Shown in pieces: positions 52,099-60,121 of a stretch of DNA of 64,000 bases. This stretch comes from Lachnoclostridium sp. UBA2905 (GTDB lineage: Bacteria > Bacillota > Clostridia > Lachnospirales > Lachnospiraceae). Every line of letters begins with the position of its first letter. Within the stretch, counting starts at the first letter, position 1. The DNA lies in NCBI GenBank assembly GCA_002349525.1, contig DEDL01000032.1, positions 93,804 through 157,803 on the forward strand, written 5' to 3'. The notes under the pieces were generated by a model. That model saw nothing but the letters and a program-made list of their open reading frames with translations. It made no database searches and was not told the DNA's origin. Made by a program: the position numbers and the translations under genes.

Positions 52099-52203
52099 CA
52101 CATCATTTGGTATAATATGAGTGATTCACTGTCAGACACATCATTTGGCATAATATGAGTGATTCGCTGTCAGACACATCATTTGGAATAATAATATGAG
52201 TTG
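52099..52203 (+). repeat. 38-bp tandem repeat array between ftsX and the M23 gene
   Basis: Two 38-base units (52099-52136 and 52137-52174, two differences) and a third partial unit to about 52203. Each starts CACATCATTTGG and contains TATAATATGAGT or a close variant, so each unit carries a -10-like hexamer. No separate spacers, so not a CRISPR. Confidence 0.93.
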
Positions 52204-52252
52204 TTTGGAGTAATTTAAATCATTTAGATTGAAATGGTGAAAGGATAAGCAG

Positions 52253-53626
52253 GTGAAAAACGTGAGAAAAGTGTGGAATATAAGCGGAATTAAAAAGAGA
52301 ATATCCATAAAGAAAGCCTGTATAGTATTATGTGGTCTGGTATTTTTTGCTGGAATTGCAGGTTATTCACATATGTCAAGAGCAGATGAGATATCTGATA
52401 AGACCATATCCTCTGCACAAAAAAAGAAGGCTGACCTTGAAAAGAAAAAGTATGCCCTTCAGAATGACCTGGCTGACCTTACCAATGATTCAGATGACAT
52501 TATGAAATATATTGAGAAGCTTGATAAGAAAATGAATAAGGTGGCCAACAATATTAAGGGTGTTAACGAAGATATTAAGGCTAAAAAAGCTGAGATAAAG
52601 TCTGCCAATGCTGATATTTCACAGGTTTCACAGACTATTCAGGTACAGTATGATGCCATGAAAAAAAGAATTAAGTATATGTATGAAAATGGAGATGCTG
52701 AGTACATTGAGATTCTTATGAATTCCAAAAGTATAACAGATCTTTTGAACAGATCTGAGTATATTCAGAAAATATCCGAATATGATAAAAATATGCTTGT
52801 GAATTATATGAATACCAAAAATCTTCTTGAGACGCGAAAGGCTCAGTTAGAGGATGCAAAGCAGGTGCTTGAGGTTAATAAGGAAGAGCTTGATATGCAG
52901 AAGAATGGACTTAAGAAAATGGAGTCAAGTAAAACAAAGGAGCTTAAAAAGTATCAGCAACAGATAGATTCAAAGCAGGATTCAATTGATAATTATGATG
53001 ATGAACTTGAAAATCAGGAGCAGATTATTATAGATGCTCTTTTACAGGAACAAAAAAGAATTGCCGCTGCTGAGAAGAAAAAAGCTGAAGAAGAGGCAAA
53101 GAAAGCTGAAGAGGCTGCAGAAAATACAGAGGAGCCTGGAGAAGAGGATCCCCAGGCATCACCTGCTAAAACTAAAAAACCAAAGGCTACAAAGGCGCCT
53201 GCAACAGTTACACCAGACAATTCCACAGCTGTAAGCCCATCAGGATTCAGATGGCCGCTTCCTGTAGCTGGAAAGATTACATCACCATTTGGTAAGAGAA
53301 CAAGTCCTACAGCAGGAGCCAGCACATATCATCAGGGAATAGATATCGGTGTTGCTGAAGGAACAAGTATTATGGCTGCCAAGGGCGGTGAAGTTGTTAC
53401 AGCTTCATATAGCGCTGCCGCAGGCAATTATGTAATGATTAATCATGGAAATGGAATATTTACAGTCTATATGCATGCATCGGCACTTAATTGTAAGGTC
53501 GGTGATAAGGTTGAACAGGGACAGGTGATTGCTTATGTTGGCTCTACAGGAGTATCTACAGGAAGCCACCTTCATTTTGGTCTTTCATCCGGTGGAATGT
53601 ATGTTAATCCGCTGTTGTATGTTTAA
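52253..53626 (+). CDS. Coiled-coil M23 family peptidoglycan hydrolase/activator (EnvC/PcsB-like role)
   Basis: 457 residues. An N-terminal signal or anchor (about 20-45, ACIVLCGLVFFAGIAGYSHMSRA) comes first. A long coiled coil (about 50-290; KKADLEKKKYALQNDLADL onwards) is interrupted by the MYENGDAEYIEILMNSKSITDLLNRSEYI segment. Then an Ala/Glu/Pro linker and a LytM/M23 domain (about 330-457) with zinc ligands H360 and D364 (YHQGIDIG) and H439-L-H441. All metal ligands are present, so it should be an active endopeptidase. The coiled-coil-plus-hydrolase layout after ftsEX matches FtsEX-controlled hydrolases. GTG start with AAGGA 7 bases upstream. Confidence 0.92.
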   Translation: MKNVRKVWNISGIKKRISIKKACIVLCGLVFFAGIAGYSHMSRADEISDKTISSAQKKKADLEKKKYALQNDLADLTNDSDDIMKYIEKLDKKMNKVANNIKGVNEDIKAKKAEIKSANADISQVSQTIQVQYDAMKKRIKYMYENGDAEYIEILMNSKSITDLLNRSEYIQKISEYDKNMLVNYMNTKNLLETRKAQLEDAKQVLEVNKEELDMQKNGLKKMESSKTKELKKYQQQIDSKQDSIDNYDDELENQEQIIIDALLQEQKRIAAAEKKKAEEEAKKAEEAAENTEEPGEEDPQASPAKTKKPKATKAPATVTPDNSTAVSPSGFRWPLPVAGKITSPFGKRTSPTAGASTYHQGIDIGVAEGTSIMAAKGGEVVTASYSAAAGNYVMINHGNGIFTVYMHASALNCKVGDKVEQGQVIAYVGSTGVSTGSHLHFGLSSGGMYVNPLLYV

Positions 53627-53641
53627 CAATAATATTTTAGA

Positions 53642-53733
53642 TTTATTTCAGTCGAGAAGGCTTCACTTTGGCAAGAGGTGAGTAATAACAAAGCTTTCTT
53701 GGTGGGAGTACAATCATGCGTTTGACTTGAATA
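53642..53733 (+). repeat. Dispersed structured intergenic element, copy D
   Basis: TTTATTTCAGTCGAGAAGG, then CTTCACTTTGGCAAGAGGTG and AGTAATAACAAAG; the 3' part shares GCGTTTGACTTGAATA with copy B. TTCAGTC (53647-53653) and GACTTGAA (53724-53731) close it with one bulge. Lies between the M23 gene and the protease gene, sense orientation. Confidence 0.75.
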
Positions 53734-53766
53734 GTATAATAAGGTGAGAAATGAAAGGAAATTATT

Positions 53767-54987
53767 ATGAGAAGTAAAAAGGATTTTTTTAATGGAATAA
53801 TAACAGGTGCCTGCTGTATGGGCTTAATTGCAGGGCTTTTTATAGCAGTACCTTCAATAAAAAATCGTAATAGTGCAGCTGATAATATTCATAAAGTAAC
53901 ACAATCATCAGAATTTAATGAAAAGTATGAGGCTATATGTAAAAACATTGATACATATTACCTTAATCCAAATGATGTAAAAACAGAAGATGTAAGCAAT
54001 GGTTTGTTTAAGGGGATGCTGGAGTCAATAGGTGACAAGTATGCTGCATATTATTCACCTGAAGATTATAAGGATCTTTTAGAAACTACCCAGGGACAGT
54101 ATGCCGGAATAGGTGCTTATGTAGCAGTAAACAGTAAGACTGGAGATATTGTTATTGTCAATCCATTTAAGGGAGCACCAGCAGATAAGGCTGGTGTTAA
54201 AAGTGGTGATATTATAATTACAGTTGCCGGCAAGTCAGTAGTGGGAAAAGAACTTAGTGATGTAACTGAACTTATGAAGGGCGAAGCAGGGACAGATGTG
54301 GAGGTATCCCTTATAAGAGATGGTGAACCTATTGATATTACTATTACAAGGGAGATTGTAGATGTTCCTACAGTAACCCATGAGTTAATTGCTGAGTACA
54401 ACATTGGATATATATACGTTTCATCATTTGATGAAATGACCAGCAATCAGTTCCGTGAAGCAATAGATGATATTGAGAATAAGGGAGCTGACGGATTGGT
54501 TGTTGATGTAAGAAATAATGGCGGCGGTGTTTTGGCAGCAGTTATAGATATGTTAGACAGAATGCTTCCAGAAGGACTGATAATGTACACTGAGAATAAG
54601 AACGGACGTGATAATGAGTATTATTCAAATGCAGAAGAAAGCTATGATAAGCCTTATGCCGTACTTATTAATGGTTACAGTGCCAGCGCTTCAGAAGTGT
54701 TTGCAGGAGCAATTAAGGATTACGGATACGGAAAGATTATAGGTACTAAGAGCTATGGAAAGGGAGTTGTACAGACAATATTCCCACTTAATACAGGAGA
54801 TAATTCAGCAATCAAGGTAACTACTTCGAAATATTTCACACCTAATGGAACGAATATTGATGGTGTTGGTATAGAGCCTGATATTAACGTAGAGTTTGAT
54901 TCTAACCAGCAGATAAGGTCAGGGGATTATGTTATAGATAACCAGTTACTGGAGGCGCTTAATGATGTTACATCAAGAATAAAATAG
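53767..54987 (+). CDS. ctpA: S41 family C-terminal processing peptidase
   Basis: Membrane-anchored serine protease of the CtpA/Prc type, 406 residues. N-terminal membrane helix (about 9-30, GIITGACCMGLIAGLFIAV), PDZ domain (about 105-190, YAGIGAYVAVNSKTGDIVIVNPFKGAPADKAGVKSGDIII) and a protease domain with catalytic S307 in YSASASE and K332 in GTKSYGKG, 25 residues apart as in the family. It follows the ftsEX-M23 unit; such proteases often trim or degrade cell-wall hydrolases, which would make it a natural control element. AAAGGA precedes the ATG. Confidence 0.93.
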   Translation: MRSKKDFFNGIITGACCMGLIAGLFIAVPSIKNRNSAADNIHKVTQSSEFNEKYEAICKNIDTYYLNPNDVKTEDVSNGLFKGMLESIGDKYAAYYSPEDYKDLLETTQGQYAGIGAYVAVNSKTGDIVIVNPFKGAPADKAGVKSGDIIITVAGKSVVGKELSDVTELMKGEAGTDVEVSLIRDGEPIDITITREIVDVPTVTHELIAEYNIGYIYVSSFDEMTSNQFREAIDDIENKGADGLVVDVRNNGGGVLAAVIDMLDRMLPEGLIMYTENKNGRDNEYYSNAEESYDKPYAVLINGYSASASEVFAGAIKDYGYGKIIGTKSYGKGVVQTIFPLNTGDNSAIKVTTSKYFTPNGTNIDGVGIEPDINVEFDSNQQIRSGDYVIDNQLLEALNDVTSRIK

Positions 54988-55046
54988 AAAAACCTAACTC
55001 TTTTTGCATCAGGCAGGCGGCTAGGAAAAGGATTAAGGGTGAGCGA

Positions 55047-57062
55047 ATGGACGAAATAAACGGTAAAACCTCAATACATGATAATATGCTTGACACTAAG
55101 GAAATCGAAGATACTCTTTATATGGCAGGTATAGGAACATGGCGGATTGAATATGATAGCAAAAATAGACCTGTTTATTATTCAGACAGTGTATCAAAGG
55201 ACTTATTTGAAATACCAAATGAACTTGATAGAAAACAGGTATATTCATACTGGTTAGGCAGAGTCTGTGAAGAATACAAGGATGACCTGATGAGATATTT
55301 CAATGAAATCAAGGAGAACGGAAAATCTGAGGTGGAATATGGCTGGAAGCATCCTTCAAAGGGTGTTATCTATATAAGATGTGGCGGAGTAATTGATACT
55401 GATGAAAATGGCAGTTATTTTTTAAGAGGATACCATCATGATATAACAGACAGATATTTGAAGGATCTTAAGCAGCAGAAAAAGCTGGCAGAACAGTATT
55501 CTGTGATTGAAGCCTTCAGTAACGCGTATATTGTTGTATGGCATTTTGATCTTGTGAATAATAAGGTAAAGGTTATTCGTCAGGCAGACTGTTTTATGGA
55601 TGCTGCAGGTCAGGCACAATATGACATAAGGGGTTCGCTTGATTATGTTATTGAAAATGCTGTCGTGGCAGAAGATAAGTTTAAGATGCATGTATTTACT
55701 GATATGGATAATCTTTGTGATCAGCTAAGGTACAATAGAAGTGTAAGTATTGAATTCAGAGACAAGATTGTCGGATGGTGCCGTATGACCTTCGCTGGTG
55801 TAAAAAGGGATGCCAAAGGCAATGTTATCGAGCTGCTAGGCGGTTCCAAGAGCATTGCACAGGAGAAGCAGAAGGAGCTTGAGTCTAAGGAAAGTATTAT
55901 GAAAGCTTATGAGGATGCCAAGAGTGCAAATGCAGCTAAGGCCCAGTTCCTTGCAAGAATGTCTCATGATATAAGAACTCCTATGAATGGTATTCTTGGC
56001 ATGGCCCAGATTGCCAAAAATAGTTTGAATGACATGGAAAAGGTGGAGGATGCCATTGATAAAATTATTACGGCAGGCAATCAGCTTCACCTTCTTATAA
56101 ATGATGTGCTTGATATGAGCAGGCTTGAAAGCGGTAAAACAGAGCTTACAAAGGAAGTATTTAATATTAAAGAGATAGTGGATAATGCAACAGGCTCAAT
56201 TGATGTTATGACTAAAAAGCATAATGTTAACAATAAGGGAATTCATTATGATATTATTCATGAAAATCTTATTGGAAGTCCACTTCATGTTCAGCGTGTT
56301 ATACTTAATGTTATTTCAAATGGAATAAAATATAATAAGGAAAATGGAAGCCTTGAGACATGGATAACAGAGAAGCCCATAGGCGACAATCGTTCGCTGT
56401 TCATTTTCAAAATAAAGGACACAGGAATTGGAATGAGCAGGGAGTATCTGGACAGGATATTTGAACCATTTTCAAGAGAACATACTGATGCAGGCACGGA
56501 ATATAATGGTACAGGCCTTGGCATGGCTATCATGAAGGAGCTTGTGGATCTCATGGATGGAGAAATAGATATCGAGAGTGAACCTGGAAAAGGAACTACC
56601 TTTATAATATCCATACCATTTAAAATTTCATATCAGGTAGCAGCTAAAAAGAAAAATGAAAATAATGTAGTTGAAGATTTTAAGGGAATGACAGTGCTTA
56701 TTGCAGAAGACAATTTCCTGAATATGGAGATTGCGGAATATTTCCTTGAGAAATGTGAGGCAAAGGTTATTAAGGCATACGACGGAAAGGAAGCGGTTGG
56801 TGTATTTGAACATTCTGAGCCGGGAAGTATTGCTTTCATTCTTATGGATGTTATGATGCCAGGAATGGATGGAATTGAAGCCACAAAGTATATAAGGGCT
56901 CTTAACCGCACAGATGCAAAGACAATTCCTATAATTGCCATGACAGCCAAATCATTTCGTGAGGATAAGGAGCAGTGTCTGGCTGCAGGGATGAATGGAC
57001 ATATATCAAAGCCTATTGATATTAAGGAAATGTTTAAAGTTATTAATGAATCTATAGTATAA
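55047..57062 (+). CDS. Cytosolic PAS hybrid histidine kinase with receiver
   Basis: 671 residues with no membrane segment. N-terminal PAS-like sensor (about 25-135; MAGIGTWRIEYDSKNRPVYYSD and WKHPSKGVIYIRCGGVIDTDENGSYFLRGYHHDITDR), a second, diverged PAS-like region (about 150-275), kinase core with FLARMSHDIRTPMNGILGMAQ (H307), NVISNGIKYNKENG, IKDTGIGMSREYLDRIFEPFSR and GTGLGMAIMKELVDLMDG, and a C-terminal receiver with D601 in FILMDVMMPGMDG and SKPI. The receiver is complete. AAGGGTGAG precedes the ATG. No partner regulator lies next to it. Confidence 0.9.
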   Translation: MDEINGKTSIHDNMLDTKEIEDTLYMAGIGTWRIEYDSKNRPVYYSDSVSKDLFEIPNELDRKQVYSYWLGRVCEEYKDDLMRYFNEIKENGKSEVEYGWKHPSKGVIYIRCGGVIDTDENGSYFLRGYHHDITDRYLKDLKQQKKLAEQYSVIEAFSNAYIVVWHFDLVNNKVKVIRQADCFMDAAGQAQYDIRGSLDYVIENAVVAEDKFKMHVFTDMDNLCDQLRYNRSVSIEFRDKIVGWCRMTFAGVKRDAKGNVIELLGGSKSIAQEKQKELESKESIMKAYEDAKSANAAKAQFLARMSHDIRTPMNGILGMAQIAKNSLNDMEKVEDAIDKIITAGNQLHLLINDVLDMSRLESGKTELTKEVFNIKEIVDNATGSIDVMTKKHNVNNKGIHYDIIHENLIGSPLHVQRVILNVISNGIKYNKENGSLETWITEKPIGDNRSLFIFKIKDTGIGMSREYLDRIFEPFSREHTDAGTEYNGTGLGMAIMKELVDLMDGEIDIESEPGKGTTFIISIPFKISYQVAAKKKNENNVVEDFKGMTVLIAEDNFLNMEIAEYFLEKCEAKVIKAYDGKEAVGVFEHSEPGSIAFILMDVMMPGMDGIEATKYIRALNRTDAKTIPIIAMTAKSFREDKEQCLAAGMNGHISKPIDIKEMFKVINESIV

Positions 57063-57081
57063 ATTAAAGGAGAATTTTTCA

Positions 57082-57954
57082 ATGAAAAGAATAGCAGTAA
57101 CTTATGATAATGGACAGGTTTTTGGACATTTTGGAAGAACTGAGCAGTTTAAGGTTTATGATGTCAGCGACGGAAAAGTTGTAAGCAGTGAGATTATAGA
57201 CTCAAATGGAGAGGGACATGGTGCTCTTGCAGGCCTGCTTGCAGTAAATAATGTTGACGTCCTTGTATGTGGTGGAATTGGCGGAGGTGCCATGAATGCA
57301 CTTTCAGAAAATGGAATTGAAGTATGTGCCGGAGCAGAAGGTGATGTTGATGCGGCAGTAGAGGCATATCTTCGTGGCGAGATTGAATCTGCAGGTGTTA
57401 CATGCGACCATCATGGAGAAAACCACACCTGTGGTGATCATGAAGAAGGCCATGAATGTGGTGGAGAAGACGGACATGGCTGTGGAGGCTGTAGTGGCGG
57501 TTGTGGTGCTCCACGCATTATTCTTGAGGGTAAGAATGCAGGAAAGACAGTTAAGGTTCATTATAAGGGTACATTTAATGATGGAACACAGTTTGATTCA
57601 TCCTATGACCGTGGAGAGCCACTTCAGTTTGTATGTGGCGCCGGAATGATGATAAAGGGCTTTGACAAGGCAGTTGTTGATATGGAAGAAGGAGATATTG
57701 CAGACATTCATCTTATGCCTGAAGAAGCTTACGGAATGCCTGATCCAGCCGCAATTTTTACAGTTGAGATTGCACAGATGCCAGGTTCAGAAAATCTTGT
57801 AGAAGGTCAGCAGGCATATCTTTCCAATGCGTATGGACAGCCTTTCCCTGTAAAAGTTGTTAACAAGGATGAAACAAGCATTACATTTGATGCCAACCAT
57901 GAAATGGCAGGAAAAGAACTTAATTTCAAAATTGAATTAGTTGAAATATTATAA
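57082..57954 (+). CDS. Fusion of NifX/NifB-type metal-cluster domain and SlyD-like FKBP isomerase
   Basis: 290 residues with three parts. Residues 1-105 are a dinitrogenase iron-molybdenum cofactor type domain (MKRIAVTYDNGQVFGHFGRTEQFKVYDV, VCGGIGGGAMNALSENGIEV). Residues about 108-148 form a Cys/His/Gly-rich linker with CDHHGENHTCGDHEEGHEC and GCGGCSGGCG, a strong candidate metal-binding segment. Residues about 152-290 are an FKBP peptidyl-prolyl isomerase with an insert-in-flap domain as in SlyD (VKVHYKGTFNDGTQFDSS, then GMMIKGFDKAVVDMEEGD and PEEAYGMPDP). SlyD itself carries a metal-binding tail for nickel delivery, so metal or cluster chaperoning with folding activity is a reasonable inference. 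GGAGAA precedes the ATG. Confidence 0.88.
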   Translation: MKRIAVTYDNGQVFGHFGRTEQFKVYDVSDGKVVSSEIIDSNGEGHGALAGLLAVNNVDVLVCGGIGGGAMNALSENGIEVCAGAEGDVDAAVEAYLRGEIESAGVTCDHHGENHTCGDHEEGHECGGEDGHGCGGCSGGCGAPRIILEGKNAGKTVKVHYKGTFNDGTQFDSSYDRGEPLQFVCGAGMMIKGFDKAVVDMEEGDIADIHLMPEEAYGMPDPAAIFTVEIAQMPGSENLVEGQQAYLSNAYGQPFPVKVVNKDETSITFDANHEMAGKELNFKIELVEIL

Positions 57955-58013
57955 AAATATTAGAGAGTATTTTGGGAAATGAGTAAAATAGGTAAATTTT
58001 TTTGGCGAAAAAA

Positions 58014-58112
58014 ATGCTGAGAGGTTTATTTGCTGCGGCAGCACTTTTAGCGGGACTTGGCTTATACAGCATGAATAGTAGTGCAGCTAATCCATATCTT
58101 CCATTATTTTAA
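58014..58112 (+). CDS. Possible 32-aa membrane peptide (or frameshifted 44-aa protein)
   Basis: ATG 58014 encodes MLRGLFAAAALLAGLGLYSM and a tail ending NPYLPLF, one hydrophobic helix. It has no clear ribosome binding site. An overlapping start at 57979 encodes MSKIGKFFWRKK and then hits a stop one base out of frame at a run of seven A; a -1 shift on that run would join both into a 44-residue basic-plus-hydrophobic protein. It could be a tiny membrane protein, a decayed gene or chance. Confidence 0.35.
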   Translation: MLRGLFAAAALLAGLGLYSMNSSAANPYLPLF

Positions 58113-58134
58113 AACAGGATATTAAAAATAAAGC

Positions 58135-58164
58135 GGACCATAGCATATTGATGTGCTATGGTCC
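58135..58164 (+). promoter_or_regulatory. Perfect 11-bp hairpin in the GH13 leader
   Basis: GGACCATAGCA (58135-58145) and TGCTATGGTCC (58154-58164) are perfectly complementary with an 8-base loop, 20 bases before the GH13 start. There is no T-run, so it is more likely an operator or an mRNA stability or translation element than a terminator. Confidence 0.6.
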
Positions 58165-58184
58165 TAATACAAGGAGAGAGTGTT

Positions 58185-59825
58185 ATGGCATGGTACGATG
58201 AAGCAGTATTTTATCATATATATCCCTTAGGACTTGTTGGAGCACCTAAAAATAATGATTTTAATAGGGAAGAAATTGTTCACAGATTAAGAGACATATA
58301 TCCATGGATAGGCCACATTAAAAAAATAGGCTGCAACGCCATATACATAGGTCCCTTATTTGAATCAGAGGGTCACGGCTATGAGACAAGAGATTATAAA
58401 CGACTGGACGCAAGACTTGGTGACAATGAAGACCTTAGGGAATTCGTGGAAAAATGTCATGAAGAAAATATAAGGGTTATACTTGATGGAGTATTTAATC
58501 ATACGGGACGAAGTTTTTTTGCATTTCAGGATATTAAGAAAAACCGCGAGAATTCCCAGTATAAGGACTGGTACTGCAATGTAAACTTCTACGGTAATAA
58601 TGAGTATGATGATGGATTTTCCTACGATAACTGGGGTGGATATAATCTTTTGGCAAAGCTTAACCAGCGTAATCCGGCTGTGAAGGAGTATATTGCCGAT
58701 GTTATAAGGTTCTGGGTGAGAGAATTTGATATTGATGGAATAAGACTTGATGCAGCGGACGTACTTGATTTTGAATTTATGCATATGCTAAGAGCTGTAG
58801 CAAATGAGGTGAAAGCAGATTTTTATCTTATGGGAGAGGTTATCCACGGTGAATACAACAGATGGGTAAATGAGGGAACACTCCATGCAGTTACTAATTA
58901 TCATCTTCATAAAGCTTTGTATTCGGGGATGAATGATCATAATTTCTTTGAAATTGCACATACAGTCAAGAGATTATACGGTATGGGAGGCAACAGAACA
59001 GGTGGAATCAGACTGTATAATTTTGTGGATAATCATGATGTGGAGCGAATATATACCAAGCTTAACAATAAGGCTCATTTTGTGCCTGTACACATTATGC
59101 TTTACACACTTCCCGGTGTGCCATCCATATATTATGGCTCGGAATTTGCTATAGAGGGACGTAAGGAGCGTAATTCCGATGATTCATTGAGACCGGCCAT
59201 CAGGCTTGAGGATTACAAAAGTGCTTATACGGATAAGCCATGTACCAGACTTATAGCGTCACTTGGGGACATAAGAAAAAACTATAAGGCCCTAAGCTAC
59301 GGTGATTACAGGGAGGTTATCCTTACCAACAGACAGTATGTGTACTCGAGAAATCTTGGAAATGAGCACATATACATTGTACTGAACAATGATGACAATG
59401 CCTGTGAATTAAGCATTCCAGTGGAAGGTGACGGAGAATTCACAGGAATACTGACCGGCAAGGTTTACAAGGCATGTGAGGGAAGGATAAATGTGAATGT
59501 GCCAGCCTCTTTAGGTGACATAATAGTTATAAAGGAAGGAAATGGCATAGAAAATAAAACTGCAGTAGCAGCACCAATTGAAGCTGCAATACAAAATGAT
59601 GGCAGTGATACAAAAACTGCTGATGACATTAGTGAACAATCTACACAAAATGAAGTGTATCGAGTTATAAATAAGCCATATGAAGACATGACAATAGAAG
59701 AGCTTCAGGAAGCAATCCTTGAAAAAATGTCAAAAAATGGCCCGATAACACAGGACATGCTTCGTAGTGTAAGAGAAAATGTGTATCCTGACTCACTATT
59801 AAACTGGGTCAGAAGTTTTAGATAA
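58185..59825 (+). CDS. Alpha-amylase family (GH13) glycosidase with C-terminal extension
   Basis: Cytosolic enzyme (no signal peptide) acting on alpha-glucans or maltodextrins. 546 residues: GH13 barrel starting MAWYDEAVFYHIYPLGLVGAP, with RVILDGVFNHTGRSFF, nucleophile D189 in GIRLDAADVL, acid/base E218 in LMGEVIHGEY and D285 in FVDNHDVERIY, all three catalytic acids present. A beta-rich C domain follows to about 455, then a low-complexity Ala/Asp/Thr linker and a short helical domain (about 500-546, YEDMTIEELQEAILEKMSKNG) not usual for the family. Upstream codons to 58158 are excluded because AAGGAGAG lies 6 bases before ATG 58185. Exact specificity is unknown. Confidence 0.9.
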   Translation: MAWYDEAVFYHIYPLGLVGAPKNNDFNREEIVHRLRDIYPWIGHIKKIGCNAIYIGPLFESEGHGYETRDYKRLDARLGDNEDLREFVEKCHEENIRVILDGVFNHTGRSFFAFQDIKKNRENSQYKDWYCNVNFYGNNEYDDGFSYDNWGGYNLLAKLNQRNPAVKEYIADVIRFWVREFDIDGIRLDAADVLDFEFMHMLRAVANEVKADFYLMGEVIHGEYNRWVNEGTLHAVTNYHLHKALYSGMNDHNFFEIAHTVKRLYGMGGNRTGGIRLYNFVDNHDVERIYTKLNNKAHFVPVHIMLYTLPGVPSIYYGSEFAIEGRKERNSDDSLRPAIRLEDYKSAYTDKPCTRLIASLGDIRKNYKALSYGDYREVILTNRQYVYSRNLGNEHIYIVLNNDDNACELSIPVEGDGEFTGILTGKVYKACEGRINVNVPASLGDIIVIKEGNGIENKTAVAAPIEAAIQNDGSDTKTADDISEQSTQNEVYRVINKPYEDMTIEELQEAILEKMSKNGPITQDMLRSVRENVYPDSLLNWVRSFR

Positions 59826-59870
59826 GATAAAAGAAAAAAAGTAAGAACCTAAAGGTTTTATACATAAAGG

Positions 59871-59990
59871 CATTCATATCAGATCAGATGCTGTAGGCCT
59901 GTTGGTACTCAAAGTGCATAGCACAAATTCAGTACCGCAATTCAGCTAAAGCAGCGAAAGACACACACTTCTGATATGGATGTTTTTTTT
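59871..59990 (+). ncRNA. Candidate structured RNA ending in an intrinsic terminator
   Basis: CATTCATATCAGA (59871-59883) pairs with TCTGATATGGATG (59970-59982): 13 consecutive pairs with one G-T, enclosing 86 bases, followed by eight T (59983-59990). Inside, GGTACT (59903-59908) pairs with AGTACC (59931-59936) and contains GTGC/GCAC, and GCTG/CAGC pairs flank it. A plain terminator would not need an 86-base branched insert, so this may be a small RNA or a riboswitch-like 3' element. It lies between the GH13 gene and the large secreted protein gene. The apical motif of signal recognition particle RNA is absent. Confidence 0.6.
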
Positions 59991-60121
59991 ATAAAAAAAT
60001 GTCGACAATAAAAAAACTTTATGATACAATTAATAAAAATGTATAAAGAGTATGAAAAGAAAGTAAAAAATAATTGGGAACTTGTTTGTAATGTTTTTAA
60101 ATTGTTAACAGGGAGGAAGCC

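Noticed and set aside
52099..52203. CRISPR-like repeat array
   Set aside because: Units of 38 bp are directly adjacent with no unique spacers, and no cas genes are present.
59871..59990. Signal recognition particle RNA or 6S RNA
   Set aside because: The conserved apical loops of the SRP RNA (GGAA tetraloop with flanking internal loop) are absent, and it is too short, with the wrong bubble layout, for 6S RNA.
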